A DNA stretch of 64,000 nt. Origin: Boesenbergia rotunda. Taxonomy: Eukaryota; Streptophyta; Magnoliopsida; Zingiberales; Zingiberaceae. The position numbers and the translations under genes are program-made. The notes below the pieces were generated by a model, which ran no database searches, was not told the DNA's origin, and saw only the letters and a program-made list of their open reading frames with translations. The DNA lies in the NCBI GenBank assembly GCA_024364735.1, contig JAGFNQ010005215.1, positions 28,273 to 92,272 of the forward strand, in the 5' to 3' direction. This document shows positions 34,989-45,692 of the stretch, one piece after another; position 1 is the stretch's first letter, and the number at the start of each line of letters is the position of its first letter.

Positions 34989-36125
34989 TTGCCGACGGAG
35001 CAACAACGCCAGGAGTTGAGGGGGAGCCCAGGGGTGAATCAGGTACAATTTTTCTTAAAATGTCTTTTTTCTAAGTTCTATATTATATGCTTCACATGCA
35101 GGGAGAGAGAGCACTATACAAATCAGTGTCCTACTCATAAGACTCATTCTTTACGGGCGACAAAAGACGTACCAGCACCAGGAGGCCGGAGGAACAAAGA
35201 TCACATCAAATGCTTCAAGTGCGAAAAATATGGACACTACAAGAATAAATGTCCAGCAAAGTTACGCAAAATTTACATTCCGAAAACTTTTCGAATTCCT
35301 ACACTGTCAGATGATAAATTAGATAATTTTTCTGATAAATTAGAATTATTGCATAATCAAATAACTATCCTGCATAACCAGTTACAAAATGTAAATAATA
35401 CTAAAATATCAGAAATTAACTGTTTAATCCGCAATGTCAATTCAAATATTATTGAAATTAATTCTGAAATTAAATCTGATAAAATTAAGGAAATTAATTT
35501 TGAAATTAGATCTGATAATTCTAATAATTTTACTGATATTACGGAAATTAATTCTGGAATTAGATCTGATAAAATTACTAAAATTAATACTGAAAATTCT
35601 GATAATTTTAACTCTGAAAATTCTAATAATTTTAATTTCAAAAATGCTGATAATTTTATCTCTAAAAATCTTAAGGATAATGGTAAAATTATCTCTGAAA
35701 ATCTTAAGGATAATAGTGAGATTATCTCTGAAAATCTTAAGGATAATTGTGAGATTAATCCTGAAAATATTTTTGATAATTCTGAGGATAATAGAGATGA
35801 AATTCTATTAGATAATAGTTTAATTATTACTTTATATAATTTTGAAGATTTTTACAAAACATTAATTAGTGGCCCAAATTACTCCACCTATGTTGAGGGA
35901 TGTAACTTTGAGGATGAGGAAGAGATAGAATTTTCTGAGATCAAGGTCATAGTTAATAAAAATCACAAAGATTCAAATAAACCAGAATTATTGGAAAAAC
36001 TTAAAAAGATAAATAAAGAAGAAATAGTGAACGAGTCAAAAATTTTCGAAATAATGAAAATTATGAACTTAAACCCACAACTATTAATTAATCATTTCAA
36101 CCTTAATAATTCAAATTCAAATTAA
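34989..36125 (+). pseudogene. E3 truncated gag: zinc knuckles plus N/D/I-rich repeats
   Basis: This 378-residue frame lacks the capsid part of gag: it opens only 24 bases after the primer-binding site and reaches the first CCHC knuckle (CFTCREREHYTNQC) by about residue 35. The second knuckle, CFKCEKYGHYKNKC, is near residue 76. From about residue 105 to 270 it is low complexity (N, D, I, E, S, K) with repeats of ISENLKDN and INSEIRSD type, followed by a charged tail. Knuckle spacing equals that of E1 gag, so this is nucleocapsid after an internal deletion. The start ATG may not be native. Whether it is translated is unknown; it could bind RNA but not form a normal capsid. Confidence 0.65.
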
Positions 36126-36660
36126 TTCTTAATTAATTCAATTAAATCTTAGTAATTCAAATTCAAATTAATCTTAATTAATTGAATTAAATCTTAATTA
36201 ATTCAAATTCAAATTAATTCTTAATTAATTCAATTAAATCTTAATTAATTCAAATTCAAATTAATTCTTAATTAATCAATTAAATCTTACAAATTCAAGT
36301 CTAAATTAATTCTTAATTAATTCAATTAAATCTTAATTAATTCAAATCCAAATTAATTCTTAATAAATTCAATTAAATCATAATTATTTCAAATTCAAAT
36401 TCAAATTAATCCTTAATTAATTCAATTAAATCTTAATTAATTCAAATTAATTCTTAATTAATTCAATCTTATTTAATTCAAATTTAAATTAATTCTTAAT
36501 TAATACAATTAAATCTTAATTAATTAATCCTTAATTAATTTAATTTTAATTAATTCTTAATTAATTAATCCTTAATTAATTTAATTTTAATTAGTTCTTA
36601 AATAATTTAATTAATTCTTAATTAATTTAATTTCAATTAATTCTTAAATAACTTAAACTC
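36110..36660 (+). repeat. AT-rich tandem repeat (TTAATTAATTCAATTAAATC type)
   Basis: Fifteen or so irregular copies of a unit of roughly 40-45 bp mixing CAAATTCAAATTAATTCTTA and ATTAATTCAATTAAATCTTA follow directly after the gag stop. The unit extends the AATTCAAATTCAAATT ending of the frame. Confidence 0.8.
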
Positions 36661-37159
36661 AAACTAAATAAAATCCTACCCAAACCGGTACAATTAATTT
36701 AATAAAATTAAATATGTCAAAGTGGGTTGGCATATTCACTGGTTCACACGACATGTATCAAATCGGGAATTTGATACATCTTTAGAAACTTAATTAAAAA
36801 TTTTTGACTTGTTTGAATCATGCATTAATGCCATGAACATGCATTTGCTATTTTCTTAAAATATATGTCATGTCATTCATGTTTAATTTTATGCATAATT
36901 TAGAATGTCTATAGAAAAAAGAATAGTTGAAACTTGAACAACCTAGTATTAGGTGGATGTGAGATGATAGTACGTTAGGGAAGCCCTTCTAATAAGGTTA
37001 AGTATATTCTACTTGGTCTGTTTAGTTTGGTGGAACTAGCCGAAGCTACCGATCCAAAATCTAAGCTAGTTAGACCAAAATTTTTCAAGAAGTAATTTGA
37101 AAATGAATTTTCGATAAAAGGTTTTGTCAAGGAAATGGTTGATCATCCAATAAGGCTAC
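36661..37159 (+). other. E3 interior left of the CACTA insertion
   Basis: Non-coding. The part from 36905 matches E2 from about 18845, including GATGATAGTACGTT. It ends with TAC, the left target duplication of the CACTA element (37157-37159). Confidence 0.7.
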
Positions 37160-37797
37160 CACTATTAGAAAATTGCTTATTAACCACGGACGTTCACCGT
37201 TGTCGTAGGCGAAAATCAATGTTGTTAAAGGTTATGTTGTTAAAAGGGGTGGTCTACATCAACAGTTACAAACCGTTGTTGTTTATAGTCAATAACAACA
37301 GTGTAGCAATGGGTTTTCACCGTTGTCTTTTAATGTGATCGACAACAGGTTAACAATATTATTAAACCGTTGTTTGTGTGTGATTTAAACAATAGTTTGA
37401 CAACAAATAAAAATCGTTGTCTTTTAGTTGAGACAACCAACAATTTACAACAAATATAATTTAAAAATTAAATTATTTAAATAATTAAATAATATTGAGC
37501 AAACACACTTCAAACTATCATATATACATTAAAATATCATCAAATATTATACATCATACTCCGTAAATATCATACATTAAGATATCTCCAGTATTAGTCC
37601 AAATTGAGATAACATCATCAAAATATCATATACATCAAGAATCAGAAACTATGATAAACATCATCAAAATATCCCCAGCAGCTAGTTTCATCCAAGTGCA
37701 GTCAACCAAATGAAGATAGCCGCGCCCCTTAGCTTTACACCATAAGCTGATTCCTTCCCTTGGATATGAATTATCACACAAAAGTAACTGCTCTCAC

Positions 37798-38323
37798 CTT
37801 CACATGTTGACTTGGAAAAGCAGATGTTCTAAGAGTCTCTTGTGTCTCATCTGATAGTTTCCTTCTAAGTATACTAAGCACCAAGGCAGCCTGGTCACCT
37901 GTTGCGACAGTTGCTGCGGTAACCACTATCCCATCTTCGATGAATACCTTCGCTAGGGTAAAGGAAGTCGAGTTCAATAACCTGAAAATTAAAATGATTT
38001 CGGTGATTTGACTTTTGCATCAAAAATCATGTAGCATGGAATAAAAAACCTTAAAGGCCTCAACCACAAAACACTAGACATAGAACAACTCTTATTTTTG
38101 TTCTTCTCCTTTTCTCCTTTTACTTCCCATCCTTTTAGTAACAAAACGTGAGAAATGAAACTGACCTGATCAGAGAAACCATCATTGCGAGACATAACGA
38201 CAGCCCACCTATTGCCAGCAATTGCCATTGCAGTAACATAAAAACCTTCCCTCCACTTTTTATTTATCCACTTGAAAGGAAATGACTCACTCACTTTGTA
38301 TGATTGCTGCGCATATAGAATAC
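37798..38323 (-). pseudogene. Captured fragment of HD16/MUT9-like (casein kinase 1-like) kinase gene
   Basis: Two exons of the conserved C-terminal part of this plant kinase family are recognisable. The upstream exon (38323-38166) encodes AQQSYKVSESFPFKWINKKW, then REGFYVTAMAIAGNRWAVV. It has an intact acceptor (ATTACAG) and donor (CAG|GTCAGT). The second exon (37981-37798) starts after TTTTCAG with IELDFLYPSEGIHRRW, and its later part reads DQAALVLSILRRK and ETQETLRTSAFPSQHVK, ending at AAG|GTGAGA. Between these blocks the frame shifts near 37910, so the piece cannot encode the normal protein. The kinase domain is absent. Retained introns show capture from genomic DNA rather than from mRNA. 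Confidence 0.85.
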
Positions 38324-38791
38324 CTGTAATAAATCAACAAATAGATGAAGCCAATGGAACATTTCGAAATTGAAAATGAACTACTGGCAATTAAGATCGT
38401 AAAATTACAAAAGGATCTACAATATAAGAACTCCAAAGATCATGTAATCTATCTATGGTTCCAATAGAAAAAAAGTAGCTTAGAAAAAGTGTTTATGGGC
38501 CAGCAGGACTGTTCCAGGGAACTCACTTAAGAATTGGCAAGGACAATATAAGAGGTTGTCTTTAAGCCCTAAACAGAAGCTCAAATGCCAAGTGTGCAGA
38601 AAAGCTAACAAAAAAAATGTCAAAGCATAATGAAATTATTTGCAAAAGGGTGTACTCTTGTGAAATCACTTGGGCAGCTATATAATAAACATCTATAATG
38701 CGTATAGGCAAACAAATAAGGATTGAAAGAGAAAAAAAAGTGAATCCATTGAGCCAACATTTACCGTCTAATATCTAGTTGATTATTTTAC

Positions 38792-39611
38792 CTGCGGACC
38801 AAGAAAACCACCAATAGGCCAGCCAAGAGGTCACTTGACATCCTTTTGCAAAAGGGTGTACTCTTGTTCAATTCCATACGTAAATGCATAAAAGATGACA
38901 TTTAATGATAAGAATGACATCTCAGAAGAACAGGTTAAATCACAGATTGAATGAGTCAAACATACCAGGGCTCTTCAGCAGCAACATCAGGATGGCTAAA
39001 AACCTTAGCAGCGTTGTACCTCTTGTAAGTAGGGATTGGCTCTCCAACAGGGGTATAACAGTCACAGATGACCTACAAGTCAACATGAATATACTATATT
39101 CTGTCATATAATACAATTGGAATAGTTTGTCAAAAAAAATATGAGAAAAAAGAAGAGCAAATCCGAGCTATTAATTGAAAATTAAATGGGATGGTACCAA
39201 ATGTTCAATGACATCATTTAAATGAGACCTAAAACCTAATCTTCAAGGTCACTGTCAGTATTGCAAAGCGTTTAATGTTTCTAATTACAGGGAACAACTT
39301 TATGATAATTTCACCAAAAATGATCAAAAAGGATTATATGGTTGCAAATGTTGTTGCTTTTGAGTGTGTATCCAGGACAATAATATGAATACAAAAAAGT
39401 TGAAGAAAGATAGGGACCATAAGTAAGCTAATGGAAAGAAAGACTAACACACTTACAAGAATGTTGTTTCCTCTTCTGAATGGATCCTTGAAAATAGCTT
39501 GAGGACTGCACGATTATGTCAAAAGGAATCACAAAATTGAACACCCAGCAACCCTAAAATTTGATGTATAGAAAGATAATGGACTTACTACAAGATCACT
39601 TCACTGTCATC
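38792..39611 (-). pseudogene. Captured fragment of cytosolic glutamine synthetase gene
   Basis: Four exon pieces of glutamine synthetase (glutamate + ammonia + ATP to glutamine) lie in correct order with introns. About 39609-39591 reads GDDSEVIL and splits a Tyr codon at TA|GTAAGT. 39505-39456 reads PQAIFKDPFRRGNNIL. 39072 to about 38964 reads CDCYTPVGEPIPTYKR and FSHPDVAAEEPW. 38879-38792 reads YGIEQEYTLLQKDV and GWPIGGF. The last exon has a TGA at 38831-38833 in place of a Trp codon, and its acceptor is AC rather than AG. N- and C-terminal exons are missing, so it cannot make enzyme. Confidence 0.88.
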
Positions 39612-40226
39612 GCCAAGAATCTATTGTAAATATAGTGAGGTCTAATTCAAAATATTATTACAGCAACAACTATGAAATATGTGGTCCCCTCCAACATGTT
39701 TAAAACAATGCCCAATTAGTTGTGCAAATCAATATCAGATAAAGTTGCATATTCTCACCAACATTGTATTAATCAATCAAAGCAAGTCTACAGCCACAAA
39801 TAAATGATAACTAATAAGTAAATATATAACAATAACACATCATATTTCACATTGAAATAAAGAAACCCATATAACAAAGTTAGATAAACATATACCAAAA
39901 AGAAGGATGAATGTAGTAAGGTTCAGTGATTAGGCTTCCTTCAAGCAAACCAATTAAATAAATAAGCTAATGAACCAATCTGGACTACTTAGATTCAAGG
40001 AAGTAATTTGGTGTTATGGAATTCAAATCTTGAACCTGAAGTATTAAAATCTTAGTTGGTACTTGACAAAGCATAAAAACAATTTAATGAACATTTGGAT
40101 TAAAAATGATATTAGATTGATCAAGGTGGCATTTTTAACTAATTCTAAACCATCGGCTGTAAATTACAGAGCAAGGAAACCATAAAAAACAAACAAATAT
40201 AGAGAAAGAAGGATAAGAAGTCTTAC

Positions 40227-40282
40227 TGATCCAGAATCTGAATCAATAAACCTGTATAACACTCTGAGTATTGTGGATTTAC
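40227..40282 (-). pseudogene. Captured exon of an ABCB-type (ATM/ABCB25-like) transporter
   Basis: A 56-bp exon between a TTTGTGCAG acceptor and an A|GTAAGA donor encodes KSTILRVLYRFIDSDSGS. This is the end of the Walker A motif and the following helix of half-size ABCB transporters; the Walker A glycine codon is split at the exon start. Mitochondrial ATM3/ABCB25-like proteins have a very similar stretch. Only this exon is recognised, so the subfamily is tentative. Confidence 0.7.
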
Positions 40283-40310
40283 CTGCACAAACATCATAAC
40301 AAATAAATAG

Positions 40311-40760
40311 TCAAAATTTTGAAACAAAGTTATTGACTAGACAAACTCTAAGAATGCTTGATAAATTTGCTAGGGATTGAGGAGATCCGCTATGGGGAGG
40401 AGTTGCGGCGTTGCTTTGCGAAGGAGGAGGAGGCTTCGCTTGTGAAGGAGTGCTGTCGTTGTAGGCCTGCTTCCGCTGAGAAGAGAACCGCACAGAAGAG
40501 GGATTGCATGGAAAACCTGCTGTCGGCGGTGGCTTAGGGGGTGGTTGCAACGAGGAGGAAGAAGAGAAAAAGAGGGAAAGTCGGCTTGTACTCGCTGCGA
40601 TCGAGAGCAAGCGGAGGGCTTCGCGTGTGTTGCTAGAGCTCGGAGACGGCGCTCCTGTGGCTTGCTCCACGTGCTCGAAGAGGGTGGCATCGGGCGGAGC
40701 TCAGCGGCATCGGGCGAGAGGGAGAAACCGAAAGGAGGGGGAAAAGAGGAGGGGTTGAGT
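40311..40760 (-). pseudogene. GC-rich first-exon-like segment in the CACTA element
   Basis: The minus strand has an open stretch of about 119 codons, starting at 40670, rich in S, A, P and R with few acids (TSRLSLFFSSSSS, SSVRFSSQRKQAY). It looks like an organellar transit peptide. It lies upstream of the ABC exon in the same orientation and could be exon 1 of that gene, but I cannot confirm this. Overlapping plus-strand ORFs are shadows. GC content is far above the rest of the element. Confidence 0.35.
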
Positions 40761-41111
40761 TCGGCGGAGGGCTAGGGCAGCGGTTTATAAACCTAATTTT
40801 TCATTGTAAACGGCGGGCGTTTTCGTTTTCGCGCTCGCTTACTGTTGTGTATTACCACATAAGCAACACCAATAGACAACGGTTAATTAAAACCAGTTAT
40901 CGTAACCAAGCCAATAGACATCAGTTTTTAAAAAATCGTTGTCTTTGACATACATAAGACAACGGTTTTTTAACAACCGTTGTCTTTTTCCGCAAAAATT
41001 TTTTCAACATCAACAGTTTTGGAAAAAACTGTTGTTAAATAAAAAAAGACAATGGTTTTTCAAAAAACCATTGTCTATTGGGTGTTGTGGAATCCAAAAA
41101 TTCTTGTAGTG

Positions 41112-43149
41112 TACGGCCAAAGAAGGCCTTGTGCCTCGCCAAAACCTGGAAGCCAATTACCGAAAATCAAATTCACTTTACTATTTGATAAATTTGAATC
41201 TAACACAAGTTTCAATTAAATCATAGATTTAACAATGAATTAAGAAAAATGATTCAAGTATCTCACAATACACCTATAAGGCAACCATGCTTGCTGTATT
41301 GAGACATCTAAAATGGGTGAGATGTTAAAGACTAATAAATTGAAAAATATTTTTTTAAAATTGTTTTTCAAAATGGTTAGAATATTTTTCTAAAAATATA
41401 TTTTCAAAATAGTGCTTCAACATAATAATGTTTTTATGAATTTCATGATTATCTGATTGCTTATACATATTATAGATTTTCAAAAAGTATATTCCTTTTG
41501 AAAAATTATTTGACTCACACAATTAGACACAAGCCTTCTAGGACAACACTAAAGTTCCTTAAGGCAATTAGATAGAGTCAAACGGTGTCGGGTATAGGGG
41601 GAGTGTTTTTATTCTTTTGAAATGTTTTCCGAAAATTGTACTTTAAAACATCACTATCATTTGAAAATAATTTTCGAAAACTATGCTTTAAATTACTATC
41701 ACTTGTGTTTTCGAAAAAAAAAGGGTTATGCTTTAAAAAGTTATTCTCATTCCAAGTTGAATTTTCTAAAACCTTATCTTCTTAAAAATTATCATACTTC
41801 AAAGTTATTCTTTTGATTTTGATAAACCCTAAAGACACAGAGGAAGTCTACATAATGATCTACAAGGACTCCGAGGATGTGTCAAATTTAGGGGGAGTCT
41901 AAATCAAAAAGAAATTTTTTCTAATAAGTATTTGATAATTACTTTTTGGAATGATTAGATAATTCTTTTGGTCTAAACCAAATCCTAAGGACTCAAAGGA
42001 AGAGTACTTGTGGTCAACAAGCTTCCTAGGACTAGGTCAAGTTTAGGGGGAGGTCAAATTATAAAGAATTATTTAATATATTTTCATGCACTGCATTAGT
42101 AAGTCATTTTGAAAACATAATTTTTTTTTCAAAGTACTGGTTTTTAATCATATTATCTCTCTATCACTTTCAATCTCTATCATTTTCAAAATAGTTTTTT
42201 TTGGAAATAATGTTTACTTGAGTTGGAGAATTTCGAGGACACTTAGGAAAATATCCTTGTAGTGAACAAGGTTTCCTAGGATTGTGTCAGACTGGAAAAG
42301 AAACCAAGTCAAGTAAAATATTATGGTTTAAAAACAAGACTTTTTCAAGTACTTATAATGTTCAAAAATTCTAATATTTTTCTAAGTACTTATACTTTTC
42401 AAAAATTCTAATATTTTTCTAAGTACTTATACTTTTCAAAATTTTAATATTTTTCAAAAGTGCTTATACTCTTCAAAATTTACTAATATTTTTCAAAAAG
42501 TACCTGCATTTTTCAAAGATCATAATATTTCTCAAAAACAAGGTACTTGTATTTTTCAAAGCTCATAACATTTTTCAAAGTACTTGCACTTTTCAAAACT
42601 CATAGTATTTTCTCAAAAAGTACAAAATATCATTCAAAATACAAAGCTTTTACAATATTTCTCAAAATGCACTAGTGAAAATCTTTCTATGAGTAAATTT
42701 TTTGAAAATTTCTTTTCTAAATGAAAGTTTTTCTAAAGCAATATTTTTTAAGTGAGAAGTTTTTTGAGTTACAAAATACTTTTCAAAGTGAAATTCTTTT
42801 TGGGTGCAATTTAAGTACTTAGTTTTATGCTATGCTTTCAAAAAGTTATACTAAGTATTTTCAAAAAGAACCAAATGTTTTCATTGTTGGTGCAAATATT
42901 TTTGGTGATTTTTGATGTATGACAAAGGGGGAGAGAGATGCGCTTAAGTTAGAAATTTGTTTTTCTCTCCAAGGATCAAAAAAAAAATCAAAATGTTTTT
43001 TTCAAAAAGGGGGGAGAGTGAGCAGAAGTTAGAAGTTTTCCCCAAAAGATCAAAAATGGGTTTTCAAAATTCTTTTTATTTTATCCCAAGGTTTAGCCCT
43101 TTCATCCAATCTAACTTAAGATATTGTCAAACATCAAAAAGGGAGAGAT
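41112..43149 (+). repeat. E3 interior right of the CACTA element, with repeated polypurine tracts
   Basis: Non-coding. AGGGGGAG-type tracts occur near 41597, 41889, 42045, 42924 and 43010, with a final GGGAGAGAT directly before the 3' LTR. Between them are CTAGGA...GTGTCA blocks and many TTTTCAAAA-like repeats (42350-42660). It is the plus-strand counterpart of 248-3136 in E1. Confidence 0.7.
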
Positions 43150-44636
43150 TGTTGGTGCAAGTTGCATCAGTGATGTCCTCCTCTAAATGTTTCAATGTTT
43201 GACAATATGCTTAAGTCAGTGATACATTGAACAAGGGAAGGGTGACTGAAGAAAACTGGACCAAGGTAAACCAAAGCCCTAGTAAACCTAGGCAATAAGT
43301 CCTGGTTCGAAGAATTGGGCACGATGTCCTGATCACGGATTGGGCACTAAGTCCTGGCCGAGGGCTGGGCACCTAAGACCTGACCGAGGGTTGGGCACGA
43401 AGACCTGGTTCGAGGAATTGGGCACTAAGTCCTGGCCGAGGGTTGGGCACCGAAGACCTGGTTCAAGGAATTGGGCATGAAGACCTGGCCGAGGGTTGGG
43501 CACCGAAGTCCTGGACTTAGGGTTTGGGCACGAAGTCTTGGTCCGAGGGATTGAGCAACTTAGCTGAGCGATGACTAAGGACAGAAGTAGAGACGGGTCG
43601 AGGTTCGGACGTCTCGAGATCCGAGAGTATCGGAAGCTAAGCAAAAGTCCACCCGAATGGACTGGGTGATAACCGTCTCCTGAAAGGAGTAGGTGAAAGG
43701 CGTGTTCCCGGGGGTGGGAACTTGCGTCGGTTCGACCTAGGGTTTCATGGAAATCCGAAGTCAGAATCAACTCATTAAGACTAAGTTTATATGTGTATTT
43801 TTCTTGTATTCATGTATCTTGTAGGTACCCAAAAGTGGAGACAAAGCAAGCAAAAGGCTGGAAAAAGGGTCCCTAGGCGCCCCCATCAATGGGGGCGCCC
43901 CCATGGAATCAGGCGCCCCCATCAATAGGGACGCCTAAGTCAAAGAAGCAAAACAGGTTCAGCGGAGGAAGACAAAACAGGCTTCCATTCAGGCGCCCAG
44001 GACCATACGGGCACCCCCATCAGCTCAGGCGCCCCTGTGAAGTTGGATAAGCGCTGACCGAGCCTGCGGATAAGAGATCGCGTAGGAAAGGCTACGTGTA
44101 GGCACCCCCATCGACACAGGCGCCCCCATGAAGCCTATAAAAGGGGCTTCGACCCCAAGGCTCAAGACAACAACTTCCTAGATCCATTATGAGCTTTCTG
44201 ACTGACGACAAAGCGCTAAAGATGAGGCTCTACGATCGGGAGACTCCAGGAGGAAGTGCGCGGCACTTCGAAGGTCCAGATCGGCCGAGTCTTCGACCAT
44301 TTTGTTTTGGTTTGTTTTTATTATTCTGCACTTAATTTTCTATATTTTGATTGTAATTATTGCACTGTAAGACGAGTTTCTCCGCCTCCGGAAAGTCCGG
44401 AAAGGAGACCAATAGTGGACGGGCGTTCCTGTGCTTAGGCCTTGGATGTACTGACCCTGGGGGTTGGGAACCAAGTAAATCCCGCGTGTAAACTGCCTTT
44501 TGTTTTGTTCGTTCTTTCTATTGTTTTCCCGCTGCTACTAACTCTGTGTCCAGAACGAACGAAAGTTTTACGATTTACCGCGAAGATTTTTAAAGATTGA
44601 TATTCACCCCCCTCTATAGATGACACCGGTCCTACA
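43150..44636 (+). mobile_element. E3 3' LTR
   Basis: About 1487 bp. Compared with the 5' LTR it has a short extra GCGCCCCCATCAATGGGG unit near 43877, plus scattered substitutions. ATGCT follows at 44637. The TATA box CCTATAAAAGG is near 44135. Confidence 0.9.
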
Positions 44637-44665
44637 ATGCTTTCTTCTTCTTGCTGGGTGGTCAT

Positions 44666-45626
44666 TATTAAGGCAATCCCGATGGTCCGTGGGACCATGT
44701 GTTTTGATGTTTGGGCAAAGAGTTTAAGTTAAGTTCGCCCTTGTATTTGATATGTGTATTTGAGTGTGTAGGTTCTGTAGGATACACATATGACTCAGCT
44801 TGATGACTTCAGATCCGGTGAAGGATGGTGCATCCGAGGGACCGCGGACAAGGCAACAACGATGAGCCGAGGGAAGCGCTCTTCGAGGCATACGTGAAGG
44901 ATAACATGTAGACGAGTTGGGGGCTTGTATACATCCGAGGGACGAGAGCCAAAGCAAAGAAGGCTTCAAAGCAACATGTTAAGGCTACGATAAAGAGTCA
45001 AGTGAGTCATGAGGGTCTGAGTGTGAGTGAAATATACTCAGGAAGGGAAACTCTATGTTTAGGGTTTTACCAGTCGATTGGTATGGGATTAGTTGACTGG
45101 TTGAGGAGACAGAAAGATCAGTCGATTGATCTTTCTGTGCAGTCAACTAATGTCGGTTGAATTCGAATGTTGGACTGTAATATTCGAATTCGACAGCTAT
45201 TAGTCGACTGGTGTTGGCACCAGTCAACTGGTAATGGCTGAATCAGCAAACGAGTTCTATTTAAGAGAACTCGATTTGCTTTGGCAAGGTTGATGAAATA
45301 GAGGTGGTTAACAACTATTAGTAGTTTACCAAGCTCTTGTGTGCGTGTGCAGTGTTGTAACGAGATTTCTCCACCTACAATGAGCTACACGAGCTAGCTG
45401 GATGTTTTCGGAGGACTAATCCACCGACGGATAGAGACCATCCACCTTACGGATAGCCATGGAGTAGGAACGTCATCTCCGAACCACGTAAATTGGTTTG
45501 TCTCTTCTTATTAGTGTTTTAATTAATTGTATTTCTGCTTACGCATACTAACATTGTAGGAAGAGAACCAATGATTTGTGGGGCAACATCTATTCACCCC
45601 CTCTAGACGTCATCCGATCCTCAACA
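44666..45626 (+). mobile_element. E5 5' LTR
   Basis: It starts TATTAAGGCAATCCC (TGTTGAGGC in the 3' copy) and ends TCCTCAACA. It contains a perfect 12-bp-stem hairpin at 45109-45138 and several GTCGACTGG-like motifs. The primer-binding site TGGTATCAGAGC (45629-45640) follows. Confidence 0.82.
45109..45138. other. 12-bp-stem hairpin in the E5 LTR
   Basis: ACAGAAAGATCA pairs perfectly with TGATCTTTCTGT around the loop GTCGAT. The 3' LTR copy (near 50382) has loop GTCGGC and one stem change. Confidence 0.85.
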
Positions 45627-45692
45627 AGTGGTATCAGAGCAAGGCCGCTCGTCTACCGACTAATCGTCGAGAGAACAAAGTGCTAGAGGAAA

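Larger units (their letters stand above)
37160..41111. mobile_element. CACTA transposon carrying fragments of several host genes
   Basis: This 3952-bp element begins CACTATTAGAAAATT and its other end, reverse complemented, is CACTACAAGAATTTT. TAC is duplicated at 37157-37159 and 41112-41114, the 3-bp duplication expected for CACTA. Both ends carry many subterminal copies of AACCGTTGTC in both orientations (37185-37450 and 40850-41090), the probable transposase-binding sites. No transposase gene is present. The interior holds exons and introns of unrelated host genes, all on the minus strand. It interrupts a non-coding block shared with E1 and E2. Confidence 0.93.
33483..44636 (+). mobile_element. 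E3: Sirevirus-like non-autonomous element, complete, carrying a CACTA insertion
   Basis: Both LTRs are present, with ATGCT target duplications at 33478-33482 and 44637-44641. The order is 5' LTR, primer-binding site, truncated gag, AT-rich repeat block, non-coding interior with repeated polypurine tracts, 3' LTR. It is about 7.2 kb without the 3.95 kb CACTA element and its 3-bp duplication. No pol is present. It interrupts E4 gag. Confidence 0.92.

Noticed and set aside
35357..35811. Leucine/isoleucine-rich ORFs overlapping E3 gag on both strands
   Set aside because: Out-of-frame readings of the low-complexity gag repeats; no membrane protein family is recognisable.
40504..40775. Plus-strand ORFs in the CACTA cargo
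   Set aside because: Arginine- and glutamate-rich shadows of the GC-rich segment; neighbouring captured exons are all on the minus strand.
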